DNA from: JAFGKM01 sp964413825
GTDB lineage: Bacteria > Ratteibacteria > UBA8468 > B48-G9 > JAFGKM01
Assembly (NCBI GenBank): GCA_964413825.1
Contig: CAYPTS010000048.1
Span: 1-15,631 of the forward strand
Length of the DNA: 15,631 nt
Direction: 5' to 3'
The notes beneath the pieces are model-generated. The model searched no databases and was not told the origin of the DNA. It was given only the letters and a program-made list of their open reading frames with translations. Within the stretch, counting starts at the first letter, position 1. Every line of letters begins with the position of its first letter. Shown piece after piece: positions 1-7,138 of the stretch. Made by a program: the position numbers and the translations under genes.

Positions 1-40
1 AATGACAACTCTGAATATATTTTACACGCCTGAATTTTTT

Positions 41-59
41 TGTCAAATTTTTTTTGACA
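41..59. promoter_or_regulatory. 7-bp perfect inverted repeat over a -35 box
   Basis: TGTCAAA (41-47) and TTTGACA (53-59) form a perfect inverted repeat around a 5-nt T spacer. The right arm contains the -35 hexamer of the promoter for the lipoprotein gene at 102. Position and symmetry suit an operator for a dimeric regulator, but the arms are AT-rich and include a T run, so chance symmetry is possible. No regulator gene lies next to it. Confidence 0.3.
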
Positions 60-81
60 GCGAAATAAAGAGGTGTATTAT
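54..81 (+). promoter_or_regulatory. sigma-70-type promoter for the lipoprotein gene at 102
   Basis: A consensus -35 TTGACA (54-59) is followed after 16 nt by TATTAT (76-81). Transcription would begin near 88, leaving a short leader that holds the SD sequence GGGAGG at 92-97 before the ATG at 102. Spacing and match are good. Assigned by pattern only. Confidence 0.65.
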
Positions 82-101
82 ATATTGTAAAGGGAGGGAC
101 C

Positions 102-2351
102 ATGCGAAAAGAAAAGATTGTGAAGTTGCTGGCGGGAATAGGATTGGCAGGACTTTTACTCGCGCTTGGAATTGCATGCGGCGGAGGAGGTTCGAGCTCG
201 GCCGTTAACACAACGGCAGGAACAGGGTTCAAGGGCCCGGTTATGCAGGGAGACGTCACGGTTTACGGACTGGCGGGCAATACCCTTGAAGGCATGGCTC
301 AACTTGGCACAGCGATAACGGACAACGACGGAAAATACACAGCAACTCTGGCAGGGTTTTCCGGAAACGTCATGGTGGCACTTGCAGGCGGGACATATAC
401 GGACGAAGCGACCGGCAATGAAAAAGACAACACCCTTCTTCATGCGCTGGTGCCGGACGTAAGCGGTTCGATATCGGCAATGGTAACTCCGTTTACCGAA
501 ATATCGTACAGGCTGTGGCTTCAACTTCTCGGGACGCCGGATGAACTTACAATAGAACAGGCAAACGCTGTCGCCTCTTACATCGCAGGCACAGCCAACA
601 TACTGGGGACAGACCCCGCGCTGGCTACAGACACGGACAAAACGGCCTCCGCTCTCAGGTCCCAGCTGGAATACGGACTGGCCGCGGCGATGCTGTCGCA
701 GTATGCGAATGACTTTCACGCCGGAGACATGGATACCGCGATTGACGCGATAGTTGCCGACCTTTTAGACAACATGACACTTGATGGAACCGGAAACGAC
801 TTGATAACGGCGCTGGATAGATTTTTGACAGGCGACAGTAACGAGTCCGGAATAAACGGCACTTATGAAACTTTTATAGACGATACGCTTACAATCATTA
901 CGGACGCCTCTTACGACCCCGGGATTGACCTTGGCGGGCTCGCCAGAGCGAAAGAACTGGTAAGCGACATAAGGGATACATCCCTTCTTCTCTACAACTA
1001 CAGCGGCTCCGGCGCTCCCGGAATACTCGACCCGTTTTACAACAAGGTAGCCGAAGACATACAGGCACACCTTCCTTATGAACTTCCGGAAAGAATCTAC
1101 ATTCTGATAAAAGCCGCAATGCAGGTTGACGTTTCCGCCCTGCTCGGCGGAACCCCGCAGGCGGTTGTGATTGACGGAGTCACGGTAACCTTCACCTATG
1201 CGGAACCTGCGGAAGACGAGATAACGCTTACGTTTAAAATGGAAAAGCCGGTCATTCAAACTGAAGAAACCGCAATTCTCGGACAGGGAACAATCGCCTA
1301 CGCCGGCGATACAACATTCCCTGAACAAAATCCGGGCGAATCCGACATGGATTATTTTCTGCGCGTTTTGGATGTCTTCCCTCTCGAGGGAACCGTTGCC
1401 GGCAGCTTTCTTTTCGGACAGACAGCCGTATCGGTTGACATCGACGCATCCCTCAACGGCACCTTCCAGTCGCTTCTTCAACAGGGCACCCTCACACTGA
1501 CTATGGAAGGGGAATCGACGGTTACCACCGGCGTTGTCTCTGGCGAGATTCACGCAATGCCAGTGGAAGAATATATTTTAATGCAGAGCGAAGGCACTAC
1601 TGTCGCGACTCTACGGATAACGGACGATGTATTCTATCCGACCCGGATTGTGTCAAACGGCACGACCACGCTCGGTGCGAGCGCGGAGATAGAAGGCAGT
1701 ATTGCGGCTACCTTCGTCCTCAACTCCGCCATGGCGGAAGAAAGCTTTTCTTTCCTGCCGGATTCTCTCGTTGTCAACGGCACAATAACCGAACTGGAAA
1801 GCGATGCGCCGGCAGTGCTGACCGGCTCGCTCACCGCGGGACTGGCAAACGCGGCAACCTACGACCCGCTCGGGGACTGGACAGCGGACAACTATGCGCA
1901 GTGGAACGCTGTCTTCAACGGCACGGTTTCAAGAACCGGAATGGGAACCGTTACGGTTCTTCTCTCTGCAAGCCAGTCGGCGGAAAACGCCATAACGTTC
2001 GGCAGTTCCACCGGCTACAGAGCAACGACACCTGACGGCAGGACGGTATTTTTGCAGGGCGGAGGCACCTATATCTTCCCGGAAACGTCGGACCTTGCCG
2101 CAGAGGAGATAAGCTTGTGGGAAAGCGACTACGGCACGTTCGAAGCGGAATTCACAAACCAGACCGGCATGAAACTGTCTCTTTCCAGCGAATTGTCCGT
2201 CACGGCGCTTGAATTGGAAGGGCCTGTCATTGGATATGTAAAAACCGCGGGCGGAGAGGAGATGGGAACGGTTACACTAAGAGAAGACGGGCCGCACGTA
2301 AAGTATATAGACGGTTACGGGGAATACATCTTTCCCGTCCAGGTCCGGTAA
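102..2351 (+). CDS. large secreted lipoprotein, function unknown
   Basis: A 749-residue predicted lipoprotein. Residues 1-25 form a signal peptide (basic start, hydrophobic core from about 9) ending in LGIAC, with Cys26 as the lipidated residue, followed by a Gly/Ser tether (27-33). Residues about 42-135 resemble the N-terminal region of many bacterial lipoproteins that begin with a carboxypeptidase-regulatory-like beta fold: a GPV..GDVTVY start, a TDNDGKYT turn, a GGTYTDEATG segment and VTPFTEIS near 128-135. Residues about 140-300 look helical. The remainder is rich in Thr, Gly and beta-type alternation, with recurring GT(I/L/V) and ..VTV.. segments, consistent with a repetitive beta structure. 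No catalytic motif is recognised. The ATG has a strong SD (GGGAGG, 92-97) and its own promoter. It probably sits in the outer membrane. The signal and tether are nearly shared with the lipoprotein at 12774-14873, though the mature proteins do not look related. Confidence 0.85.
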   Translation: MRKEKIVKLLAGIGLAGLLLALGIACGGGGSSSAVNTTAGTGFKGPVMQGDVTVYGLAGNTLEGMAQLGTAITDNDGKYTATLAGFSGNVMVALAGGTYTDEATGNEKDNTLLHALVPDVSGSISAMVTPFTEISYRLWLQLLGTPDELTIEQANAVASYIAGTANILGTDPALATDTDKTASALRSQLEYGLAAAMLSQYANDFHAGDMDTAIDAIVADLLDNMTLDGTGNDLITALDRFLTGDSNESGINGTYETFIDDTLTIITDASYDPGIDLGGLARAKELVSDIRDTSLLLYNYSGSGAPGILDPFYNKVAEDIQAHLPYELPERIYILIKAAMQVDVSALLGGTPQAVVIDGVTVTFTYAEPAEDEITLTFKMEKPVIQTEETAILGQGTIAYAGDTTFPEQNPGESDMDYFLRVLDVFPLEGTVAGSFLFGQTAVSVDIDASLNGTFQSLLQQGTLTLTMEGESTVTTGVVSGEIHAMPVEEYILMQSEGTTVATLRITDDVFYPTRIVSNGTTTLGASAEIEGSIAATFVLNSAMAEESFSFLPDSLVVNGTITELESDAPAVLTGSLTAGLANAATYDPLGDWTADNYAQWNAVFNGTVSRTGMGTVTVLLSASQSAENAITFGSSTGYRATTPDGRTVFLQGGGTYIFPETSDLAAEEISLWESDYGTFEAEFTNQTGMKLSLSSELSVTALELEGPVIGYVKTAGGEEMGTVTLREDGPHVKYIDGYGEYIFPVQVR

Positions 2352-2364
2352 AAATTAATTTACC

Positions 2365-2416
2365 TGTGGGAGGCATCTCCCGATGCCGGTTTCGAGGTCG
2401 GGAGACCTCTCCCACA
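2365..2416. repeat. double-hairpin palindromic repeat (BIME-like), element 1
   Basis: A 52-nt element with an outer stem TGTGGGA (2365-2371) / TCCCACA (2410-2416). It encloses hairpin GGCATC-TCCC-GATGCC (2372-2387), linker GGTTTC (2388-2393) and hairpin GAGGTC-GGGA-GACCTC (2394-2409). Every stem is perfect. Read from each end, both halves start TGTGGGAG, then carry different but self-complementary stems; this is the pattern of two inverted REP units forming a BIME. It lies 13 nt after the stop of the upstream lipoprotein gene, between convergent genes, where it could also end or stabilise transcripts. Being a mobile or dispersed repeat is inferred from structure and from the like-built element at 15415-15468. 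Confidence 0.8.
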
Positions 2417-2420
2417 AGAG

Positions 2421-2470
2421 GCTGACAACGGTGCCAACGAAGTTGTCCGGATGAAATCAGCCGGATTAGA
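2421..2470 (+). repeat. 50-nt direct repeat, copy 1
   Basis: This copy matches 2558-2607 at 47 of 50 positions; the last 39 nt are identical. Copies are 137 nt apart. AGCCGGAT (2459-2466) also pairs perfectly with ATCCGGCT (2486-2493), giving a possible 8-bp hairpin with a 19-nt loop. No coding function is seen; it is probably part of a composite intergenic repeat. Confidence 0.8.
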
Positions 2471-2533
2471 CAAGATACTCCAGACATCCGGCTAAGTTCG
2501 CCGGAGAACAAGGCGGCAAGGAGAATGCAAGAA

Positions 2534-2551
2534 GGCGTATTCTTATACGCC
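2534..2551. repeat. short perfect hairpin between the direct repeats
   Basis: GGCGTAT (2534-2540) and ATACGCC (2545-2551) form a 7-bp perfect stem with a 4-nt TCTT loop. A wider GGCGGC (2512-2517) / GCCGCC (2549-2554) pairing is also possible. There is no T run on either side as in a canonical terminator. It lies between the two 50-nt direct repeats and looks like part of the same repeat unit. Confidence 0.55.
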
Positions 2552-2557
2552 GCCGAA

Positions 2558-2607
2558 GTTGACGACGATGCCAACGAAGTTGTCCGGATGAAATCAGCCG
2601 GATTAGA
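2558..2607 (+). repeat. 50-nt direct repeat, copy 2
   Basis: The second copy of the repeat at 2421-2470 (mismatches at repeat positions 2, 7 and 11). Its last 5 nt overlap the 3' end of the beta-barrel gene and contain that gene's TAA stop (2603-2605 on the minus strand). The encoded protein still ends in a plausible beta-barrel C-terminus, so the repeat has not visibly truncated it. Confidence 0.8.
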
Positions 2608-3733
2608 AGAAGAGGCGGAACTGCAAGTACCAAGTTTCAGGATACAAGAAAAACTCGTCGCCTGTATCCGCCTCGAAATACACGTAGCCAAGTTCCAAAT
2701 CGGTGTTGGCGGTCATTGAGTATTTTACAAGCGGGTTGACGTATATGCCGCCGTCGGTAAGGTTAGCCACGGAATACGTCTGCCACCGCACCAGCGGGGT
2801 AATCTCAAAATCCATCCATCCGAACAGGTAGTCCCTTGCAAGAAACTGCCTCTTCCCGTCAAACCAGTCCAGCCACTCGTAGTTATCCCTGTCGCCTGTC
2901 CCCTCATTGTTGCGGTAGTATTCAAAACCGATTTTAAAAGTATTTGCGAACGCCCTGTCCATGCCCGCAATCCATTCGGTATCCCCGTCTTCTACGTACC
3001 TTAAAGCGGCGTGAAACTCAGTGTTCCACAAAGTACGGGAAACATCCAGTCCAGCGGAAAAATCACTGTCGAAAAAACCTGTAAGGGCGATGTCTGTACC
3101 GCCGGCGTTTGTTCTGAACCGCGCGGCCTGCACTTTTTCTCCTCTCTTGCCCATTCCGGATACAACCGCGGACAGGGTTGAAGCGCCGCCCAGCATCAAA
3201 TCAACACCCACCGCATCCGCGCCGGTGCGCTCGTCGCGTTCAAAAAGAAGCGGGTTGACGGGATAAAACGGGTCTGTCGGGTTGAACGCCCTGCCATTTC
3301 CCCAGTCTATCGCAAACCTACCCGCCTTTATGTCCGCATTCGGCAGGCGCAGGTTAACATACCCCCTGTACAGCGCGTGCCTCGCATAGAAATCATCTCT
3401 GTCCTCAAGAACGCCATCCAAACCAAGATATTGCTCGTATTTCATGCGTTCGGAGATAACAAACGGAGCGCTTCCCGCAAAATCCCCTATGTGCGCCTCA
3501 AGGTCGTACTCGACAACCCCGCTCATGTATTCCCCCAGATTCAGGTCCAACCGTATGCGCAGGCGGTTGAAAAAATCCGTATAAGAATCATCCAGCGGGA
3601 AATCCATGTACGAACCGATGCCCCTGTAGGAACCGGAAACCGAAAGAAGGCTCTCCGTGTTTTCCGCCCGTCCCTCCGACGCAATACATAACAATAATAA
3701 AAATGGTATTAGCGCCGCTTTTTTTATACCCAT
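2603..3733 (-). CDS. predicted outer-membrane beta-barrel protein
   Basis: A 376-residue protein with a signal peptide (MGIKKAALIPFLLLLC start, likely cleaved after Ala23 in GRA-ENT). The mature chain has the look of an outer-membrane beta-barrel: alternating polar and hydrophobic strands with many aromatic residues, short turns and a last strand ending in Phe-Phe, the usual BAM recognition end. It contains no TonB box or plug that I can recognise. Length suits a 14-18-strand porin-like barrel. The ATG at 3733 has AAGGAG six to seven bases upstream. It is the last gene of the LolA-like/permease/ATPase operon, 14 nt after the ATPase stop, so it may be the outer-membrane partner of that transporter; this is inferred from position only. 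Exact family not recognised. Confidence 0.85.
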   Translation of the reverse strand: MGIKKAALIPFLLLLCIASEGRAENTESLLSVSGSYRGIGSYMDFPLDDSYTDFFNRLRIRLDLNLGEYMSGVVEYDLEAHIGDFAGSAPFVISERMKYEQYLGLDGVLEDRDDFYARHALYRGYVNLRLPNADIKAGRFAIDWGNGRAFNPTDPFYPVNPLLFERDERTGADAVGVDLMLGGASTLSAVVSGMGKRGEKVQAARFRTNAGGTDIALTGFFDSDFSAGLDVSRTLWNTEFHAALRYVEDGDTEWIAGMDRAFANTFKIGFEYYRNNEGTGDRDNYEWLDWFDGKRQFLARDYLFGWMDFEITPLVRWQTYSVANLTDGGIYVNPLVKYSMTANTDLELGYVYFEADTGDEFFLYPETWYLQFRLFF

Positions 3734-3747
3734 TGCATTCTCCTTTT

Positions 3748-4416
3748 CTACGTTATCCTGCCGTCCCGCAGATAAATAACCTGCCGCGCCTCTTTCAGCA
3801 CCGATTCGTCGTGGGAGGCAAAAATAAAAGTGATTCCCTTTTCCGCGTTCAGGCGCTTCATCAATTGTACTAAAATACGCGAATTTTGTGAATCGAGGTT
3901 TGCGGTCGGCTCGTCCGCAAGAACGAGCGCGGGGTTGGCAGCAACCGCCCGCGCCACTGCCGCGCGCTGCTGCTGCCCGCCGCTCATTGCGGAAGGCCTG
4001 CGTTCGGCCATTTTTTCAATCCCCAGTTCCTTCAAGACCGCATCAACAGCCATGCGCCGTTTTTCCCTGTCCCAACCCTGAAGCAGGAGGGGAAATTCTA
4101 TGTTTTCCCTGACTGTAAGTACCGGCACAAGATTGAGTTCCTGGAAAACGAATCCGAGTTTTTTCAGGCGGAAAACCGAAAGTTTTGTCCTGCTGAATTT
4201 GGTTATGTCCTCGCCGTCTATGAAAATCTTTCCCGACGTCGGCCGGTCGAGGCCGCCGATAAGGTTCAGCAGGGAGGTTTTACCGGAGCCGGACGGGCCC
4301 GCGATACAACAGAACGCACCGCTCTCTATGGCAAGGTTTATGCCGTCAACCGCGGCAACCTTGAATTCCCCTTCGTACACCCTGTAAACGTCCTCAAGAT
4401 TTATAATATTATCCAT
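3748..4416 (-). CDS. ABC transporter ATPase, LolD/MacB type
   Basis: A 222-residue nucleotide-binding subunit that powers the adjacent FtsX-type permease at the inner membrane. Walker A is GPSGSGKT (40-47), the Q-loop Gln is at 92, the signature is MSGGQ (144-148, Met replacing the usual Leu), Walker B is LVLADEP (164-170) with catalytic Glu169, and the H-loop His is 202. Length and the region after Walker A (NLIGGLDRPTSG) match the LolD/MacB/FtsE family. The frame is open upstream to 4512, but ATG 4416 fits because it overlaps the permease stop by one base (TAATG), implying translational coupling, and the conserved domain begins directly after it. The extra 32 upstream residues lie inside the permease gene and look non-native. 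Confidence 0.95.
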   Translation of the reverse strand: MDNIINLEDVYRVYEGEFKVAAVDGINLAIESGAFCCIAGPSGSGKTSLLNLIGGLDRPTSGKIFIDGEDITKFSRTKLSVFRLKKLGFVFQELNLVPVLTVRENIEFPLLLQGWDREKRRMAVDAVLKELGIEKMAERRPSAMSGGQQQRAAVARAVAANPALVLADEPTANLDSQNSRILVQLMKRLNAEKGITFIFASHDESVLKEARQVIYLRDGRIT

Positions 4417-5651
4417 TACAAATGACGTATCGCCTTTATGGTATCCATCCGCGCCGCTTTGAGCGCGGGAAATATGGAAACAATAGTCGAACTCGCCAGT
4501 ACAAAAATACACGAAAAAATTATCTGCTTTGCCCTCAAAACCGGGAATATCCTCGTCTCAAGGCCTACGAACCTGGATACCCCGGCGGCAAAGGAAGCGA
4601 GATTCACCCCGTGCGTCATGAAAAATATCAGAGCAAGGGAGGTAACGATGAGTCCTCCCGCTATACCGAGAAGTCCGAGGAAAAACGATTCCCAGAGCAC
4701 CATACCCACAATCTGCCCGGGGCGCGTTCCGATTGCGGACATTATCCCGAATTCCGCAAACCGCTCGTGTATGGATATAAGCATCGCGTTCATAACGGCA
4801 ACGGCAACGATTATTGCTATTATCAGCATCAGAATCCTCTGCATCGCTATGTCCAGCGCTATCAATTGTACGATATCCGGAGCGACCTCTTTCCAGTCGA
4901 GAACCTCCAGTTTTTGCCCGCCGGCACGCCCCGTTATACTCCTTTTGACCGACTCCACATTTTCGGAGCTGTCCGCAAGTATGGCAATTTCCGATACGTT
5001 ATCCCCGTAATTCAGCATCTCCTGAGCGGAAACGATAGGTATCCAGACGAATGCTCTGTCAATGTCGGGGTTGCCGGTCCTGCAGACGCCCGCCACGCGG
5101 AACGCGTCCGCCGACAGCGCCCCGTCAAACGACTGGGACATAAGCACCAGTTTCTCCCCCATCTCCATATGCAGATTTGCAAACAGGTACTCTCCCACAA
5201 GGCAGTCGTGCGTTTTTCCCGGGTCCGCGGAAAGGTATTCCCCCTCGAGCACCGACCGTTCAAGGATGGTAACTTCCTTTTCCCTGCCGGGGTCTATGCC
5301 GGCAACAAGCACCGCCTGCGAGTTGGTTGCCGTGCTTGCCAGCGCCTGAAACCGCACCCGCCTTGCATATGCCTTTACGTAAGGGACGCCCTCAAGAAGT
5401 TTTTCTTCGTCCGGCAGGAAAAACTTGTCAACCGTGGGATTTTTGTGAAACCCGTCGGCATGAACCTGCACGTGCCCCATGAATATGCGCACGGCGTTTT
5501 CTATCATTTTTTCGTGAAACCCGTCGTACTGGGCGTTTGAAATGATAAGCGTGGCAAGACCGATTGAGGCAATCAACACGGTAAGGGCCGACCGCCTGAC
5601 GTTTCTTCTCACGTTGCGCCAGGCAATCAGAATGAAGGTTTTATCTGTCAT
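4416..5651 (-). CDS. ABC transporter permease, FtsX/LolC-LolE type
   Basis: A 411-residue inner-membrane permease. A basic N-terminus (AWRNVRRNVRRS) precedes TM1 (about 22-40), then a large periplasmic MacB-PCD-like domain (about 41-270), then three TM helices (about 270-297, 320-347 and 375-397) of the FtsX fold. The cytoplasmic loop between TM2 and TM3 carries IHERFAEFGIMSAIGTRPGQI, typical of FtsX/LolC proteins. The C-terminus PALKAARMDTIKAIRHL is the common ending of MacB and LolCE permeases. Only one permease is present, so the working unit is probably a homodimer plus two ATPases. The ATG overlaps the stop of the LolA-like gene in an ATGA, and its own stop overlaps the ATPase start. Confidence 0.93.
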   Translation of the reverse strand: MTDKTFILIAWRNVRRNVRRSALTVLIASIGLATLIISNAQYDGFHEKMIENAVRIFMGHVQVHADGFHKNPTVDKFFLPDEEKLLEGVPYVKAYARRVRFQALASTATNSQAVLVAGIDPGREKEVTILERSVLEGEYLSADPGKTHDCLVGEYLFANLHMEMGEKLVLMSQSFDGALSADAFRVAGVCRTGNPDIDRAFVWIPIVSAQEMLNYGDNVSEIAILADSSENVESVKRSITGRAGGQKLEVLDWKEVAPDIVQLIALDIAMQRILMLIIAIIVAVAVMNAMLISIHERFAEFGIMSAIGTRPGQIVGMVLWESFFLGLLGIAGGLIVTSLALIFFMTHGVNLASFAAGVSRFVGLETRIFPVLRAKQIIFSCIFVLASSTIVSIFPALKAARMDTIKAIRHL

Positions 5652-6394
5652 CTTTTTAAACTGCGGAGTGAAAACGTATCCGGCCGCACGGGAACATCAA
5701 ACTGTATCTTTTCATACTTCAGGAGCGTGAAATTTCCTTCCCTGCTCCTGTCGGTCATCTTCCATTCGGAGGGGAACGTCCTGCCTCCCATAGTTTTAAA
5801 ACCCGCAAACTCGAGAACCTTCACAAGGCGTCCTTTTTCATCGTAAAACTCCTGCCGCCTCGGCAGGTAGTCGGCGCCCACGAGAAAAACCTGCTTTCCC
5901 CAGACAACCGGCACCCCCGGGTTTGGAACCGATTCTATCTTCCGGAACTTCAGTCCGTCAATAATTTCCGTCCCTACGAGTCTGTGACGGTAGTCGTTGA
6001 CGAGAGTAGTCGCCTTCATCATATCGTCATAGGTGAAATTACTGCCCATCCATGGCTGCATCATCATTGAAAGCGGAATTTTTATCGTCCTCTCCACACT
6101 GGGCATGTACTGCCATATTACATTTCCCAGACGCAGGGTGGCTATGCCGGCTTCCTTGGGGGGAGCGGTTATTTTGACCAGCGCATTTTCAGCGCCGGAA
6201 AGATGGAAATCTATCCCTATGGTTCTCCGCCAGTTCGGCGTAACGATTTCCATATTCAAACTGCCCGAACTGGTGCCGCCCCGCAGGTTCTGCTCCATCT
6301 TTTTCATAACGTCCGGCGCCGATACGGTTTCGGGAAACAGTCCTGTACCTGCAGACAATAACAACATACATGGTAAGAACAATTTATAAATCAT
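5648..6394 (-). CDS. LolA-like outer-membrane lipoprotein-sorting protein
   Basis: A 248-residue periplasmic protein with a signal peptide (MIYKLFLPCMLLLSAG, cleaved about residue 26). It resembles the 'outer membrane lipoprotein-sorting protein' family (LolA_like, Pfam PF17131): an N-terminal repeat-like ..MEQNLRGG.., the QYMPSVERTIKIP strand, the hallmark WMGSNFTYDD (115-124), and a PRRQEFYDEKGRLVKV segment. The family adopts a LolA/LolB-type half-barrel that holds acyl chains. It likely ferries a lipid or lipoprotein released by the permease encoded next. Start choice: ATG 6394 has AAGGAGG (6406-6412) upstream. A longer frame from TTG at 6454 is rejected because that triplet lies in the -35 box. 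First gene of the four-gene operon; overlaps the permease by 4 nt. Confidence 0.92.
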   Translation of the reverse strand: MIYKLFLPCMLLLSAGTGLFPETVSAPDVMKKMEQNLRGGTSSGSLNMEIVTPNWRRTIGIDFHLSGAENALVKITAPPKEAGIATLRLGNVIWQYMPSVERTIKIPLSMMMQPWMGSNFTYDDMMKATTLVNDYRHRLVGTEIIDGLKFRKIESVPNPGVPVVWGKQVFLVGADYLPRRQEFYDEKGRLVKVLEFAGFKTMGGRTFPSEWKMTDRSREGNFTLLKYEKIQFDVPVRPDTFSLRSLKR

Positions 6395-6405
6395 GGCAAT
6401 AAAAA

Positions 6406-6412
6406 CCTCCTT
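6406..6412 (-). promoter_or_regulatory. strong SD that fixes the LolA-like start
   Basis: AAGGAGG on the minus strand, 11 nt before ATG 6394. It supports this start over the upstream TTG at 6454. Confidence 0.8.
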
Positions 6413-6425
6413 GTTAAACGTCATT

Positions 6426-6454
6426 ATTGTACGTTTTAAGAGGATTCCGGTCAA
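6426..6454 (-). promoter_or_regulatory. sigma-70-type promoter of the LolA-like/ABC/beta-barrel operon
   Basis: TTGACC (6454-6449) and TACAAT (6431-6426) are separated by exactly 17 nt. The start of transcription would be near 6419, giving a 25-nt leader that includes the SD. The promoter separates this operon from the upstream DUF2085 gene, which ends at 6476, although read-through is possible since no terminator is seen between them. Confidence 0.7.
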
Positions 6455-6475
6455 ATTGAAGGGAAAATATGCCCA

Positions 6476-7138
6476 TCACGAGCGAAACAAATGCAAAATT
6501 AAAAATTCGACTGAGGCAAGAACCAAAATGTAACCGGCGATTTTAATGCGGGATGTTTTATGCGTCAGGTTTCCCGTGAATGCCAAAACTACAGCAAGGT
6601 TCACCGCAGCATAAGCAAACAGCAGGCCGCCGAAACTGAAAACCAGAAGCAGATAGAAAGTAGGCGGGATGCCGGAGTATGCCGCGAAAACAAAAAAAGA
6701 AAAAAGAAACGCCAGAAGGCAAAAAAAGTTTTTCAACGTGAATTTCGTTTTTGTAAAGTAGTTTTTTTTCGTCAGCAAAGAATTAAGAAGATGAAAAACC
6801 AGTATGCCAAGGGATGCCCCACCGTAAAGCCCTGAAAGAAATCTCAGGTTGTTTCCTGCACACGCAAGATTTTTCCATGAAAGAAAACCTTCGGCGATAA
6901 ACGCCAGCAGAATAAACCCGGCGAGAAGGCAAACCTGTTTTTCACACCCGGGAAACCTGTTTCTTGCCGAATAAATCCAGACAGCGAGGAATGCCAGCAG
7001 AAATCCGGCATATATACCGGTGCAGCGCGCACATAAAGGAAGCAGTCTGCCGCCTATTTCAAGGCATCTTTCGGGATGCTGATGGCAGACGAGAGAAGAA
7101 ATTTTATAAACAATCCTATTCAGCGCCATTATAGGCAT
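6476..7138 (-). CDS. DUF2085 family membrane protein
   Basis: A 220-residue integral membrane protein. The N-terminus carries the DUF2085 hallmark: CHQHPERC (18-25) followed by LPLCARCTGIYAG (33-45), giving Cys18, His19, Cys25, Cys36 and Cys39. It is followed by about six hydrophobic segments (near 42-62, 70-90, 103-122, 140-160, 165-190 and 200-216). The Cys/His cluster could bind a metal or be redox active, but the family's function is unknown to me. The ATG at 7138 lies inside the end of the radical SAM gene (23-nt overlap) with GAGG four bases before it; ATG 7129 is an alternative. The overlap implies coupled expression with the radical SAM protein. Confidence 0.85.
   Translation of the reverse strand: MPIMALNRIVYKISSLVCHQHPERCLEIGGRLLPLCARCTGIYAGFLLAFLAVWIYSARNRFPGCEKQVCLLAGFILLAFIAEGFLSWKNLACAGNNLRFLSGLYGGASLGILVFHLLNSLLTKKNYFTKTKFTLKNFFCLLAFLFSFFVFAAYSGIPPTFYLLLVFSFGGLLFAYAAVNLAVVLAFTGNLTHKTSRIKIAGYILVLASVEFLILHLFRS

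Noticed and set aside
765..1553. Open frame of 262 codons on the minus strand inside the first lipoprotein gene
   Set aside because: It is opposite a lipoprotein gene with promoter, SD and signal peptide; the antisense translation is Arg/Val/Cys-rich and featureless.
2421..2607. CRISPR-like array in the repeat region
   Set aside because: There are only two copies, 50 nt each, separated by 87 nt with internal palindromes; there are no further units and no cas genes.
2525..2719. 64-codon plus-strand frame in the convergent gap
   Set aside because: It is mostly translation of the 50-nt repeat and of the antisense end of the beta-barrel gene.
4417..4512. Longer ABC ATPase starting inside the permease gene
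   Set aside because: The extra 32 residues are not part of the ABC fold, and the TAATG overlap at 4416 is a standard coupling start.
4422..5540. Long open frame (372 codons) on the plus strand opposite the permease gene
   Set aside because: It lies wholly antisense to a clear FtsX-type permease and its translation is rich in His, Arg and Tyr with no domain pattern.
6395..6454. N-terminal extension of the LolA-like protein from a TTG start
   Set aside because: The TTG is part of the -35 box, the extension would sit before the signal peptide, and ATG 6394 has a strong SD.
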